DNA of 39,846 bases from Bacteroidota bacterium (GCA_030017895.1 JASEGV010000023.1:1-39846), one strand, 5' to 3'; positions 17,371-25,634 are shown, counted from the stretch's first letter. Numbers and translations: made by a program. Notes: generated from the sequence alone by a model not told the origin.

Positions 17371-18417
17371 ATGGTCGGAATTGTAGGTTACGGTTCATAC
17401 CTTCCAAGGTATCGAATAAAAGCTGAAGTAATCGCAAAGCAGTGGGGTTCGGACCCCGAAGCGATTAAACGTGGCTTATTATTAAACGAAAAAACTGTCC
17501 CTGGACAAGATGAGGACACAATAACAATTTCAGTTGCAGCAGCACGCGATGCAGTCAAGCGGGCGAACATCAATCCTCAAGATATCGGGGCTGTTTACAT
17601 CGGCTCGGAGTCGCATCCATATGCGGTAAAACCAAGCGGCGCAACTTTAATTGATGCACTCGGAATCGGTCCGCACGTGCACGTTGCAAGCTACGAGTTT
17701 GCTTGTAAAGCCGGCTCGGAAGCAATGTATGTCGCTTACAGTCTTGTTAAGTCGGGTGAAATGAAATACGCGATGGGTATTGGCGCCGATACATCTCAAG
17801 GTGCGCCCGGCGATGCTCTCGAATACTCGGCTTCGGCGGGCGGGGCAGCGTTCATTATGGGAAAAGAAAAAATAGCCGCTGAAATTCTTTTCACTCATTC
17901 ATACACATCCGATACGCCTGATTTTTGGAGAAGAGAGGGCGAGTTCTATCCGCGTCACGCCGGAAGATTCACAGGCGATCCCGCTTATTTCAAACACATA
18001 ATGGGTGCGGCAAATGCGTTACTGGAAAAATCCAAAATGTCGCCCAAGGATTTCAAGTATGCGGTCTTCCACATGCCGAATGGGAAGTTTCCGCAAGAAG
18101 TTGGCAAACGGTTAGGGTTTACAAAAGAGCAGCTTGAGGTTGGATGGATTGTCCCTTGGATGGGTAATACTTATTCTGGCTCGTCACCAACCGGTTTGGC
18201 TGCGATACTCGATGTTGCAAAACCGGGTGATTCGATTTTTATGGTATCGTTTGGTTCGGGCGCCGGAAGCGATGGATTTATTTTCCGTGCCACAGAGGAG
18301 TTGCCAAAAATTCAGAACTTAGGTGTGAAGTTGCGCGATATGCTGCTAAACAACCAGATTTATTTAAACTACGGCGAGTATGCAAAATTCCGCCACAAAA
18401 TTAAATTAAACGAATAA
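17371..18417 (+). CDS. archaeal-type hydroxymethylglutaryl-CoA synthase
   Basis: This 348-residue thiolase-fold enzyme resembles the short archaeal HMG-CoA synthases rather than eukaryotic or firmicute MvaS. It opens with GIVGYGSYLPRYRI, has an E80 region GSESHPYAVKP, the nucleophile C112 in YEFACKAGSEAM, a histidine in AVFHMPNGKFP, and the late NTYSGSSPTGLAAILD and VSFGSGAGSDGFIF blocks. It would condense acetoacetyl-CoA and acetyl-CoA into HMG-CoA. In archaea this enzyme works as a complex with an acetoacetyl-CoA thiolase and a DUF35 OB-fold protein, and both genes follow here, though a RelBE pair now lies in between. An AAAGGA ribosome site precedes the ATG. HMG-CoA reductase is not in the window. 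Confidence 0.85.
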   Translation: MVGIVGYGSYLPRYRIKAEVIAKQWGSDPEAIKRGLLLNEKTVPGQDEDTITISVAAARDAVKRANINPQDIGAVYIGSESHPYAVKPSGATLIDALGIGPHVHVASYEFACKAGSEAMYVAYSLVKSGEMKYAMGIGADTSQGAPGDALEYSASAGGAAFIMGKEKIAAEILFTHSYTSDTPDFWRREGEFYPRHAGRFTGDPAYFKHIMGAANALLEKSKMSPKDFKYAVFHMPNGKFPQEVGKRLGFTKEQLEVGWIVPWMGNTYSGSSPTGLAAILDVAKPGDSIFMVSFGSGAGSDGFIFRATEELPKIQNLGVKLRDMLLNNQIYLNYGEYAKFRHKIKLNE

Positions 18418-18436
18418 ATAATAAACAGTGAACTAT

Positions 18437-18634
18437 ATGAAATCAATTGTTATATCTCCAAAAAATGATTCTGAGATGACGTTTGTTTCCACTTTGCTTA
18501 AAAAATTATCTATACCCACAAAAGTATTATCCGAAGAGGAGATCGAAGATTTAGGACTCTCAATACTAATGAGGGAAGCAGATAGAAATAAAAAAGTTAG
18601 TCGCGAGACAATCATGAGAAAATTGAAATCCTAA
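18437..18634 (+). CDS. antitoxin of a RelB/RelE-type module
   Basis: This 65-residue protein begins MKSIVISPKNDSEMTFVSTL, has a central hydrophobic and acidic stretch (VLSEEEIEDLGLSILMREA) and a basic end. The pattern is seen in many short antitoxins encoded before RelE/ParE toxins. I chose the ATG at 18437. A GTG at 18428 would add MNY only. The stop shares a base with the toxin start (TAATG). The assignment rests mostly on this pairing, since the antitoxin sequence itself is poorly conserved. It presumably binds and inhibits the toxin and may repress its own promoter. Confidence 0.7.
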   Translation: MKSIVISPKNDSEMTFVSTLLKKLSIPTKVLSEEEIEDLGLSILMREADRNKKVSRETIMRKLKS

Positions 18635-18885
18635 TGGAAATCGAATTCCTTGAGAAATTCAGTCGGGATTTGGATAGATTGGTGGATGTTTCTACAAAGA
18701 TAGCAGTTCGTAAAGCAATCACTTCAATCCAACAGGCCCATTCTCTAAATGAGATATCAAATATCAAAAAACTTAGAGGATATAAAACAGCATTCAGGAT
18801 CAGAATAGGAGATTATCGTATCGGTCTATTTGTAGAAGGCGATGTAGTTCAATTCGCACGGATAGTTCACAGAAAAGATATCTAA
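18634..18885 (+). CDS. RelE/ParE family toxin
   Basis: This is an 83-residue protein with the RelE/ParE fold pattern: EFLEKFSRDLDRL, a helix, then IKKLRGYKTAFRIRIGDYRIGLFV and the final VVQFARIVHRKDI. The KLRGYKTAFRIRIGDYRI segment is diagnostic of the superfamily. RelE members cut mRNA on the ribosome, ParE members poison gyrase, and the two cannot be separated here. It starts one base into the antitoxin stop. The module sits between the HMG-CoA synthase and thiolase genes, which normally are neighbours, so it was probably inserted there. Confidence 0.85.
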   Translation: MEIEFLEKFSRDLDRLVDVSTKIAVRKAITSIQQAHSLNEISNIKKLRGYKTAFRIRIGDYRIGLFVEGDVVQFARIVHRKDI

Positions 18886-18932
18886 AAAGTTTTTCCATAA
18901 AAAGTAAAAGGAAATAAAAAGGAGAATCAATT

Positions 18933-20084
18933 ATGAGAGACGTAGTAGTAATCGGAGCTGGCATGACTAAGTTCGGCGAGCTTTGGGATAAATCGATTAA
19001 AGATATTTTCGTCGAAGCTTCATTAAAAGCAATTGAAGATTCAGGAGTTGACCACCTCGACTCGATTTATGTCGGTGCGATGTCGTCGGGATTGTTCGTC
19101 GGTCAGGAACATTTAGGTGCAATTCTGGCTGACTATTTAGGAATGAATCCTGTCCCCGCAACCCGAGTCGAATCGGCTTGCGCGTCGGGCGGTGCGGCAT
19201 TTCGACAAGCATATTTAGAAGTTGCTTCAGGTGCGAGCGAGATAGTTCTTGCCGGCGGAGTTGAAAAGATGAACGACGGAGCCGATGTTACCGAAGTTTT
19301 AGCCACTGCGGCAGATCAGGAGTACGAAGTTTATCAAGGAATAACTTTCCCCGGTTTATATGCTATGATTGCTAAAGCACACATGCATCAGTATGGAACA
19401 ACACGCGAACAACTCGCAGCAGTCGCGGTTAAAAATCACCGCAACGGTTCCAAGAATAAGAATGCACAATTCGGCTTCGAAGTTACTGCTGAACAGGTAA
19501 TGAAATCTACAATGGTTTCCGACCCGCTTCGTTTGTTGGATTGTTCGCCGGTTACGGATGGTGGTGCGGCAGTAATTGTTGCCTCAATGGATGTTGCAAA
19601 AAAATTAAACAAAAATTTAGTTCGTGTTATTGCTTCAGCACAAGCTTCCGACACAATCGCGCTTCACAGTCGCGAAAGTCTTACGACACTAAATTCAGTC
19701 GTTAAATCTGCCGAGAAAGCATACCGTATGGCTGGCATTAAACCAATGGATTTGAACCTGTGTGAAGTTCACGATTGCTTCACGATTGCCGAGATTGTTG
19801 TTTCGGAGGATTTAGGATTTTTCGAAAAAGGCAAAGGCGGCGAAGCTGTTTTAAATGGATTGACTTCGATCGAGAGCGGGAAAATTCCGATTAACACGAG
19901 CGGCGGATTGAAATCGAAAGGTCATCCCGTTGGCGCTACCGGTATTGCCCAGATTATTGAGTTGTACGAACAACTTAACGGCAAAGCAGGCAGTAGGCAA
20001 GTAAAAAATGCCCGGATAGGAATGGCTCAGAATATGGGCGGTTCGGGTGCAAGCAGTGTAATACATATTTTGGAGGTCAAATGA
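18933..20084 (+). CDS. archaeal-type acetoacetyl-CoA thiolase
   Basis: This 383-residue thiolase is of the archaeal/SCP2-like subgroup. It has the N-terminal [17 protein letters not shown], nucleophile C83 in [28 protein letters not shown] where classical thiolases have NEAFA, and [18 protein letters not shown] with the second catalytic histidine. The typical C-terminal Cys-x-Gly motif is replaced by [13 protein letters not shown], as in archaeal thiolases. It would supply acetoacetyl-CoA to the HMG-CoA synthase in a channelling complex. A strong AAGGAG ribosome site lies upstream. Its stop overlaps the DUF35 gene by 4 bases, which fits a fixed partnership. Confidence 0.88.
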   Translation: MRDVVVIGAGMTKFGELWDKSIKDIFVEASLKAIEDSGVDHLDSIYVGAMSSGLFVGQEHLGAILADYLGMNPVPATRVESACASGGAAFRQAYLEVASGASEIVLAGGVEKMNDGADVTEVLATAADQEYEVYQGITFPGLYAMIAKAHMHQYGTTREQLAAVAVKNHRNGSKNKNAQFGFEVTAEQVMKSTMVSDPLRLLDCSPVTDGGAAVIVASMDVAKKLNKNLVRVIASAQASDTIALHSRESLTTLNSVVKSAEKAYRMAGIKPMDLNLCEVHDCFTIAEIVVSEDLGFFEKGKGGEAVLNGLTSIESGKIPINTSGGLKSKGHPVGATGIAQIIELYEQLNGKAGSRQVKNARIGMAQNMGGSGASSVIHILEVK

Positions 20085-20470
20085 TTACAGCAAGATATCA
20101 TCGCGAAATCCCTCAGCGTTACCGGCTTGAGGCAGGGAAATGCAAGAAGTGCGGTTTCATAGCATTCCCGCTCCGGCTTGTTTGTCCGAAATGCAAGACA
20201 AAAGATTTTGAAACTCTTCGGTTAAGCGACGAAGGTAAAATACTCACGTTTACAATCGTGAGGGTCGCATCGGATAAATTTTCAAAACAAACTCCGTTTG
20301 CTGTCGGAATCGTAGAGTTGAAAGATGGAGTGAAACTCACGACTCAAATTGCAGATGTTGATGTTGACAAGCTTGAAATCGGACAGAAGGTGAAAATTGT
20401 ATTCCGTAAAATTCAGGAAGACGGCAAAGCAGGGATACTGTGCTATGGGTATAAAGCTGTATTGGTTTAA
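20081..20470 (+). CDS. DUF35 zinc-ribbon / OB-fold acyl-CoA-binding protein
   Basis: This 129-residue protein has an N-terminal helix ([16 protein letters not shown]), a rubredoxin-like zinc ribbon with CxxC pairs C21/C24 and C35/C38, and an OB fold ([10 protein letters not shown] to VKIVFRKIQ). In archaea the DUF35 protein bridges thiolase and HMG-CoA synthase and lets the acetoacetyl-CoA intermediate pass between them. Translational overlap with the thiolase supports this role. Its last 20 codons have a degraded second copy at 27233. A MITE-like element begins only five bases after the stop. Confidence 0.88.
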   Translation: MITARYHREIPQRYRLEAGKCKKCGFIAFPLRLVCPKCKTKDFETLRLSDEGKILTFTIVRVASDKFSKQTPFAVGIVELKDGVKLTTQIADVDVDKLEIGQKVKIVFRKIQEDGKAGILCYGYKAVLV

Positions 20471-20471
20471 C

Positions 20472-20600
20472 TAAAGGGTAGTTCTAATAATGAATAATTC
20501 CGCCAGAAGCGGATGAGCCTCCGGCTCAGAACACCGAATGTCGAATAACGAAGTGGAAATTGACTTCAATATTCTTTTGGATTTTTAGAACCACCCTAAA
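20472..20600. mobile_element. MITE-like element with TAAA target duplication
   Basis: The element spans 20476-20596 (121 bases). Its ends are imperfect inverted repeats starting GGGTAGTTCTAA on the left and, on the other strand, GGGTGGTTCTAA on the right. From 20475-20491 and 20597-20581, 15 of 17 bases match. It is flanked by the direct repeat TAAA (20472-20475 and 20597-20600). Inside are two short hairpins (CCGC/GCGG at 20500-20512 and TGAGCC/GGCTCA at 20514-20528). There is no coding capacity. This fits a non-autonomous element moved by a transposase encoded elsewhere. Confidence 0.65.
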
Positions 20601-20603
20601 GCA

Positions 20604-20643
20604 AAACCTCCCGAAGATTAGTGGAAGAATTTTTGGGAGGTTT
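20604..20643 (+). terminator. possible terminator after the DUF35 operon
   Basis: A 9-base perfect stem (AAACCTCCC 20604-20612 with GGGAGGTTT 20635-20643) encloses a 22-base loop. The U-tail is weak (TTTATC). Its position fits the end of the HMG-CoA synthase operon. The MITE-like element lies between it and the stop codon and has probably pushed it downstream. Confidence 0.5.
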
Positions 20644-20828
20644 ATCATCTAACACACAAACCGCCAAAACGCCTGAGTTTTGAGTGTTGAGTAACGAACA
20701 CACACCATACGATAGAAATAGTTATCGGCGTTTTAATAAACAGTCACAACCCGCTGGAACGTTTGCACGCAGGTTAGTTCCAGTCCGTTATATCGCAATA
20801 AAATTTATCTCATTAGAAAAGGAGTTTA
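20644..20828. other. non-coding gap before ABC genes
   Basis: No gene was found in these 185 bases. They contain inverted repeats AAAACGCC (20667-20674) with GGCGTTTT (20727-20734), and CTGGAAC with GTTCCAG around 20754-20785. They look like debris of a repeat rather than a defined element. The last bases hold the AAGGAG ribosome site of the ABC ATPase gene. Confidence 0.35.
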
Positions 20829-21770
20829 ATGGAAATATTGGGCTGTATCCTGAAGGTAGATTCAATACTAAAACAATTTGGAAAAATTACCGCAGTATAT
20901 AATCTTTCCTTCAGTATCAATAGGGGAGAAATTTTCGCTTTGCTTGGTCCAAATGGTGCCGGAAAAACTACTACAGTTCGGTTGCTGATGGACATAATTA
21001 AACCCGATGAAGGAATAATTGAATTTTACTTACACGGAAATAAAAGTTCCCAGATTCCTCTTGCTTCTGAACTTGGTTATTTACCCGAAGAACGTGGATT
21101 ATATCAAGAAATTCCAATCATTAAGACTTTAGAATTTATGGGTATAATTAGAGGGATGCACAAAATTAAAGCTCGGGAATCATCTGAAGAATGGCTCGAA
21201 AAACTAGAATTGCTAGATAGAAAAAATGATAAACTAAGTACTCTTTCCAAAGGCAATCAACAGAAAGTTCAGTTTATTTCGTCTGTACTTCACAAACCAT
21301 TGTTTGCTGTGTTAGACGAACCTTTTGCCGGTTATGATCCGATCAATCAAGAAGCATTTTTAAAGATAATCAAAGAGTTGAGAGACAAAGGAACTACAAT
21401 ACTTTTGAGTGCACACCAAATGCACTTGGTTGAACGAATTGCGGACAGAGTTTTACTAATAAATAAAGGAAAAAAAATTGCTTATGGAACCGTTGATGAA
21501 ATAAAGAAAGACTTTTCTACCGGAGAAAAAATAATAATAAATGTTGAGAGCATACCGGATTTATCATTGCTTCAAAATGACGATGCTGTGGAAAAAGTTG
21601 AATTGATGAATGAGACTGAAATAAAAATATACTTAAAGCAAAACAAATCATTATCTGGACTGCTTAACAAAGCCGCTTCGAACTATAAAATTACTTCTGT
21701 GAAAACAGAACACATATCGTTACACGACATTTTTATTGATAAGGTGAAAGGAGATAACGATGAACAATAG
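20829..21770 (+). CDS. ABC transporter ATP-binding protein (NatA-like)
   Basis: This 313-residue ATPase subunit energises an ABC-2 type exporter. Walker A GPNGAGKTT is at residues 40-48, the signature is LSKGNQQK (one change from LSGGQ, common in this subgroup), Walker B is LFAVLDEPFAGYDP, and the switch histidine is in LLSAHQMH. The last 80 residues form the regulatory DUF4162-type domain of this family. An AAGGAG ribosome site lies 5 bases before the ATG. It overlaps the permease gene by 11 bases. Sodium export (NatAB) is one known activity of close relatives, but the substrate cannot be read from this sequence. Confidence 0.9.
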   Translation: MEILGCILKVDSILKQFGKITAVYNLSFSINRGEIFALLGPNGAGKTTTVRLLMDIIKPDEGIIEFYLHGNKSSQIPLASELGYLPEERGLYQEIPIIKTLEFMGIIRGMHKIKARESSEEWLEKLELLDRKNDKLSTLSKGNQQKVQFISSVLHKPLFAVLDEPFAGYDPINQEAFLKIIKELRDKGTTILLSAHQMHLVERIADRVLLINKGKKIAYGTVDEIKKDFSTGEKIIINVESIPDLSLLQNDDAVEKVELMNETEIKIYLKQNKSLSGLLNKAASNYKITSVKTEHISLHDIFIDKVKGDNDEQ

Positions 21771-22977
21771 AAATGATAAAAATATAAAATTGGTTTATGA
21801 AGTTGCTAAATGGGAATTCAACAGATGGTTCAAATTAAAAGATCAGGTCATCACACTGTTGATTAGTGCCTTTATTAGTCTTTTAATTTTTGGCGGAAAA
21901 GCTCTCATAGAAAAATTCAGTGATGATAAAGTTGAATTAGTCATTATCAACAGCGACCTTCTTCCCATCAAGTTAAGTAATGAAAGTAAAATCAAACTAA
22001 TAAAAAAAGAATTTACTGAGATAGATAAGCAGAAAAAGTTATTGGCTGAAAAAGAAATAAGTGGAATACTAATATTAAATGATATTGATAATATTGAACT
22101 GACAGTAAATAAAGAACCCGCATGGTTAGGAGAATTGCAGGAAGTACTTACTTCGGCACGGCAACAAATCAAACTTAAGCAATCGAATATTTCTCCGGAG
22201 CAGTTAAAAAATATTTTTCAGCAAGCTCAAATAAAAATGAACTACACTGAAACCAAAAGAGAAAGAAGTAGTGCCGGCGAGAAGATATCAGCAGGAATAT
22301 TTATTGGATTAATGCTGCTTGGAATATTTTTTGGGTTGTCTTATCAGTTTGTGGCTATAACCGGGGAGAAACAACTTAGAATAACTGAAGTAATAGCATC
22401 TGCAATTAGTCCAAAAACTTGGATAGATGGAAAGATTTTAGGTTTATCATTGCTGTCGCTCGTTTTGCTGGTAACAAGCGCTTTAAGCACAGTTGTGTTT
22501 ATTATAGTTTCATCGATGTTTGGCAGCGGATGGTATATACCATTTTCAATTACCAATCCATTATTAATAGTTAAATTGTTTATTCTATCAATCAGTGGTT
22601 TTCTTTTATGGAACACTTTTTTTTCGGCGATAGCTGCCACAATTAACGACCCGAATACTTCAGCAAGAAGTTCTTTAATGATGGTGCCAGTCGTACCTGT
22701 TACGATTGCATTCTTCGCTATCGGAAATCCTGATTCGATGGCTATGAAAATATTATCATTGTTTCCTCTCACTTCTTCGCCGGTTCTGTCAGCAAGATTA
22801 GTTTTAACAGACGTACCATTTATAGAGATATTACTCTCTTTAGTCTTACTAATTATATCCATCTGGTATTTACGGAAAGCAGCCGGAAAAATTTTCTCAC
22901 TTTCTATTTTAATGTACGGCAAGGAACCATCCTGGAAAGAAATATCCAGATGGTTTAAAGAATCAAGAAAATATTAA
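21760..22977 (+). CDS. ABC-2 type transporter permease (NatB-like)
   Basis: This 405-residue membrane subunit pairs with the ATPase encoded just before it. An N-terminal cytoplasmic helix (YEVAKWEFNRWFKLKDQ) leads into the first membrane segment (about 28-46). A large external domain of about 130 residues follows, then five or six membrane segments from about residue 180 (GIFIGLMLLGIFFGLSYQFV onward) to about 375. The block ITGEKQLRITEVIASAISPKTWIDGKILG is typical for NatB-type permeases. The C-terminus ends in a short cytoplasmic helix. Substrate unknown. It is followed by a small membrane-protein gene on the same strand 142 bases on. Confidence 0.87.
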   Translation: MNNRNDKNIKLVYEVAKWEFNRWFKLKDQVITLLISAFISLLIFGGKALIEKFSDDKVELVIINSDLLPIKLSNESKIKLIKKEFTEIDKQKKLLAEKEISGILILNDIDNIELTVNKEPAWLGELQEVLTSARQQIKLKQSNISPEQLKNIFQQAQIKMNYTETKRERSSAGEKISAGIFIGLMLLGIFFGLSYQFVAITGEKQLRITEVIASAISPKTWIDGKILGLSLLSLVLLVTSALSTVVFIIVSSMFGSGWYIPFSITNPLLIVKLFILSISGFLLWNTFFSAIAATINDPNTSARSSLMMVPVVPVTIAFFAIGNPDSMAMKILSLFPLTSSPVLSARLVLTDVPFIEILLSLVLLIISIWYLRKAAGKIFSLSILMYGKEPSWKEISRWFKESRKY

Positions 22978-23119
22978 TAAAACAATTTTGATAGATGTTA
23001 CAATAAGATATAACAAGTTGTTCAAAGCGACAATCCAGTAAGAAGCGGAAAGGTGTATCCGTAATCCATAAGTTGACAGAGTGTATATCGTAATCCATAA
23101 ATAAAAAATTATTCCACTG

Positions 23120-23458
23120 ATGAGTAATTCTATTTCTAAAATATCAGGTGTATCATTAATCGTTATCGCAGTAATCGGCTTTATCACGGTGGCTGATGAA
23201 TTCAGACATACCGGGGAGTTTATAGGCGTTTCCAGTATTTTATTTGCCGGTATAATTTTGCTAATAGACGGATATAATTTTTCAGTGTCAAAACGACTTT
23301 CAATCCATTGGGTAGCTATTGGTGTTTTATCAGGAATACCCCTCGGTGGATTGTTACTCGATAATATGCCGTTAGGTGTTGGGTCCGGAATGGTGATCGG
23401 AATTTTTGTTGCATTTGTGTTGGGGAAAAAGAATACTAAAATAAATCGATCAACCTAA
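23120..23458 (+). CDS. small hypothetical membrane protein
   Basis: I do not recognise this 112-residue protein. It has about four hydrophobic segments (residues 8-24, 37-50, 64-82, 88-103) separated by short polar loops, and a basic tail (GKKNTKINRST), suggesting the C-terminus is cytoplasmic. It lies after the ABC permease, but the 142-base gap, which has a 29-base-spaced direct repeat (GTAATCCATAA at 23061-23070, less its last base, and 23090-23100), argues for separate transcription. No function is proposed. The following 266 bases to the next gene hold only short repeat-like fragments. Confidence 0.55.
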   Translation: MSNSISKISGVSLIVIAVIGFITVADEFRHTGEFIGVSSILFAGIILLIDGYNFSVSKRLSIHWVAIGVLSGIPLGGLLLDNMPLGVGSGMVIGIFVAFVLGKKNTKINRST

Positions 23459-23724
23459 ACCAAGAAAACTTCCCAAAGGTTGACAGGGAATATTCAGAAC
23501 AAACCTTCGGAAGATTACACGGAAGATTAATCATGTGTGGAATATTTGCCTTTTTCTCTTTTTAAGTATAAATTAGAACTGGATGTTAGCACGCTATTTG
23601 GCTGGATGAGAATAGCAAGGTTGTAGAAATTATTTGAAGGAAACAGTATAAAATAAAATTTACCTTTTACTCTAATTCCTGTTTAATTAACAACTAATTC
23701 ATAACTAAACAAAATGAGGTAAAT

Positions 23725-24162
23725 ATGAAAAGGACAGCATTAATTCTCGTCGTATTGTTTTCTTCAATTATGTTTTCGTTGCCACTGATCGGCAATGATA
23801 ACAAAAACGAAAAAAGTTCTGAGCTTGGAGAGCAGCTCGTTTTAATGGTTACATCAATCTTGCAAGGTAAAGATTATGCCGGATTCAGAGAGAATATTTT
23901 TCCTGAAGCATACGTAATCTACAACAATATTTACGAAAATATATTTGAAGTATTGGGAAATATTTCAAAAAAAGAAATATTCATCGAAGGGAAAGAAGCT
24001 GAAGTTGGATATGTTCATATATGGCTGCCGGACAATCAACAAAATGCCTATCTGGTTTTACAAACAAAAAATGTAGATAACGGAAAAACAAACTGACATT
24101 CAATCTTCTTTAAGATTGGCGAAAATCAGAAATGGCAAATATTAAGTTGGCATAAAAGCTAA
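23725..24162 (+). pseudogene. exported protein interrupted by an in-frame TGA
   Basis: The frame opens with a signal peptide (MKRTALILVVLFSSIMFSLP) and codes for a small secreted domain. It stops at a TGA at 24094-24096 after 123 residues. The same frame continues without a break for 21 more codons (HSIFFKIGENQKWQILSWHKS) to a TAA at 24160. That tail looks like a genuine protein end, as in NTF2/DUF4878-type secreted domains where the last strand reads W-x-I-x-S-W. The TGA may have replaced a TGG (Trp). A good terminator follows at 24182. The truncated product may still be made. Family not identified. Confidence 0.6.
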
Positions 24163-24181
24163 ATAAACAGACTGACCAATG

Positions 24182-24215
24182 CCTCACCCTACGGCAAAGT
24201 AGGGTTGAGGTTTTT
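24182..24215 (+). terminator. factor-independent terminator
   Basis: The stem CCTCACCCTAC (24182-24192) pairs with GTAGGGTTGAGG (24199-24210) with one bulged T. The loop is 6 bases and a run of five T follows. It lies 20 bases after the TAA that would end the uninterrupted exported-protein gene, which supports 24162 as the original gene end. Confidence 0.85.
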
Positions 24216-24269
24216 AGGTTTTGAGTTTTAGTTTTTTATATTGATACTCAAAATATTAGAGTAAATAAA

Positions 24270-25628
24270 ATGAAAAACAAAATCAGCATAGCTTCCGGGC
24301 AAGGTTTCTGGGGCGACTTGCAAACTGCTCCGATGGATCAAGTAACTAAAGGTCCGATTGATTATATCATGATGGACTTTTTAGCTGAAGTTACTATGTC
24401 CATAATGCAAAAGCAGAAGAAACGCAACCCGGAACTCGGTTATGCCAAAGACCTTGTGCATCTCATCGAGCAGATTCTCCCTACCTGCATAGAAAAAAAT
24501 ATAAAGATTATTACTAACGGCGGTGGTGTAAATCCTTCTGCTTGCAGCGATGCCATTCTAAAATGTGCAAAGAAAAAGGGATATAATTTAAAAATCGGGA
24601 TTGTGCACGGCGACGATATACTTGATAAGTTAGATGAGTTTGAAAAGCGGGGCATCAAATTCAATAATATGGAAACGGGTGAATCAATCGAGAGCGTGCG
24701 GCAAAAAATATCAGCGGCAAATGTTTACTTTGGCGCCGCTCCGATTGCGGAAGCACTCCGCCAAGATGCCGACATTGTAATTACAGGCAGGACGACAGAT
24801 ACAGGACTGACGCTTGCCCCTATGATTTACGAATTCGGCTGGAATGAAAACGAATGGGGTAAACTCGCAAGCGGCACTGTTGCCGGACATATTCTCGAGT
24901 GTGGCGGACAAGCGAGCGGGGGAAATTTCAGCGGTAATTGGCGTGCAGTTCCCGACCTTGCACACATCGGCTTCCCGATTGCCGAGGCTTATCCAAACGG
25001 TGAAGTCATTATAACCAAACACGAAAACACAGGCGGTATGGTTACGGTAGAGACTGTAAAAGAACAATTGCTTTACGAAATTGGAAATCCTGCTAACTAC
25101 ATAACTCCCGATGTTGTCGCCGATTTTACTACGATTCAAATTGAGCAGATTGGCAAAGACCGTGTGCGTATGTTCGGTGTAAAAGGCAACCCAGCCACCG
25201 ATACTTACAAAGTTTCTATGGCTTACCTCGATGGTTATACAGCAATTGGTACGCTCACGTATGCTTATCCCGATGCACTTGAGAAAGCACAAAAAGCCGA
25301 CGAAATCCTTCGCACACGTCTCAGCGATTTAGGTTTAAAGTTTGATGAGATTAGGACAGAATATTTAGGATTGAACTCCTGCCACGGAACGATTGCTGAG
25401 ATGCCGAATGTTATTAACGAAGTTGTGCTTCGCATCGGAGTAAGAAGTCATAGTCATTCAGCTGTGGAAAGGTTTGGCAAAGGGCTTGCACCATTAATAC
25501 TAACAGGACCACCCGGTGTTACAGGTTTTGCCGGCGGCAGACCAAAACCTGATGAGGTAATAGCATACTGGCCCGCGCTGATTGCAAAGAGTGAGATAAA
25601 GCCGGTAGTTACAATGAAGAAGATATGA
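24270..25628 (+). CDS. AtuA family protein (DUF1446)
   Basis: This 452-residue protein belongs to the acyclic terpene utilisation AtuA family. It opens with KISIASGQGFWGDLQTAP and shows IITNGGGVNPSACSDAI, a GAAPIAEAL block, DIVITGRTTDTGLTLAPMIYEFGW, GHILECGGQASGGNF and the late RSHSHSAVERFGKGLAPLIL and TGPPGVTGF. The biochemical reaction of AtuA is not established. In Pseudomonas the gene is in the citronellol/geraniol (atu) catabolic cluster. Many homologues are fused to, or followed directly by, a domain of about 105 residues. Here that domain is encoded at 33067, about 7.4 kb further. The nearby HMG-CoA synthase and thiolase may be metabolically related. Confidence 0.87.
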   Translation: MKNKISIASGQGFWGDLQTAPMDQVTKGPIDYIMMDFLAEVTMSIMQKQKKRNPELGYAKDLVHLIEQILPTCIEKNIKIITNGGGVNPSACSDAILKCAKKKGYNLKIGIVHGDDILDKLDEFEKRGIKFNNMETGESIESVRQKISAANVYFGAAPIAEALRQDADIVITGRTTDTGLTLAPMIYEFGWNENEWGKLASGTVAGHILECGGQASGGNFSGNWRAVPDLAHIGFPIAEAYPNGEVIITKHENTGGMVTVETVKEQLLYEIGNPANYITPDVVADFTTIQIEQIGKDRVRMFGVKGNPATDTYKVSMAYLDGYTAIGTLTYAYPDALEKAQKADEILRTRLSDLGLKFDEIRTEYLGLNSCHGTIAEMPNVINEVVLRIGVRSHSHSAVERFGKGLAPLILTGPPGVTGFAGGRPKPDEVIAYWPALIAKSEIKPVVTMKKI

Positions 25629-25634
25629 GTTAAT

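Noticed and set aside
20645-20785. Integron attC-like arrangement (ATCTAAC ... GTTAG with inverted repeats)
   Set aside because: ATCTAAC fits the RYYYAAC box but no proper GTTRRRY box follows, the internal stems are not arranged as in attC sites, and there is no cassette array or integrase.
22344-22922. Long minus-strand open frame of 192 codons inside the ABC permease gene
   Set aside because: It is a shadow of the permease frame and its sequence shows no protein-like pattern.
23533-23565. Tiny frame reading MCGIFAFFSF, like the start of class II glutamine amidotransferases
   Set aside because: Only ten codons before a stop and no continuation in any frame. Chance is more likely than a gene relic.
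24094-24096. TGA read as tryptophan throughout (altered genetic code)
   Set aside because: Several core genes here (tsaD, mltG neighbour glycosyltransferase, the first Lol permease) end with TGA, and prfB for UGA is present.
24711-25292. Long minus-strand open frame of 193 codons inside the AtuA gene
   Set aside because: It is antisense to a clear conserved protein, has Cys/Ile-rich composition without a family match and no ribosome site.
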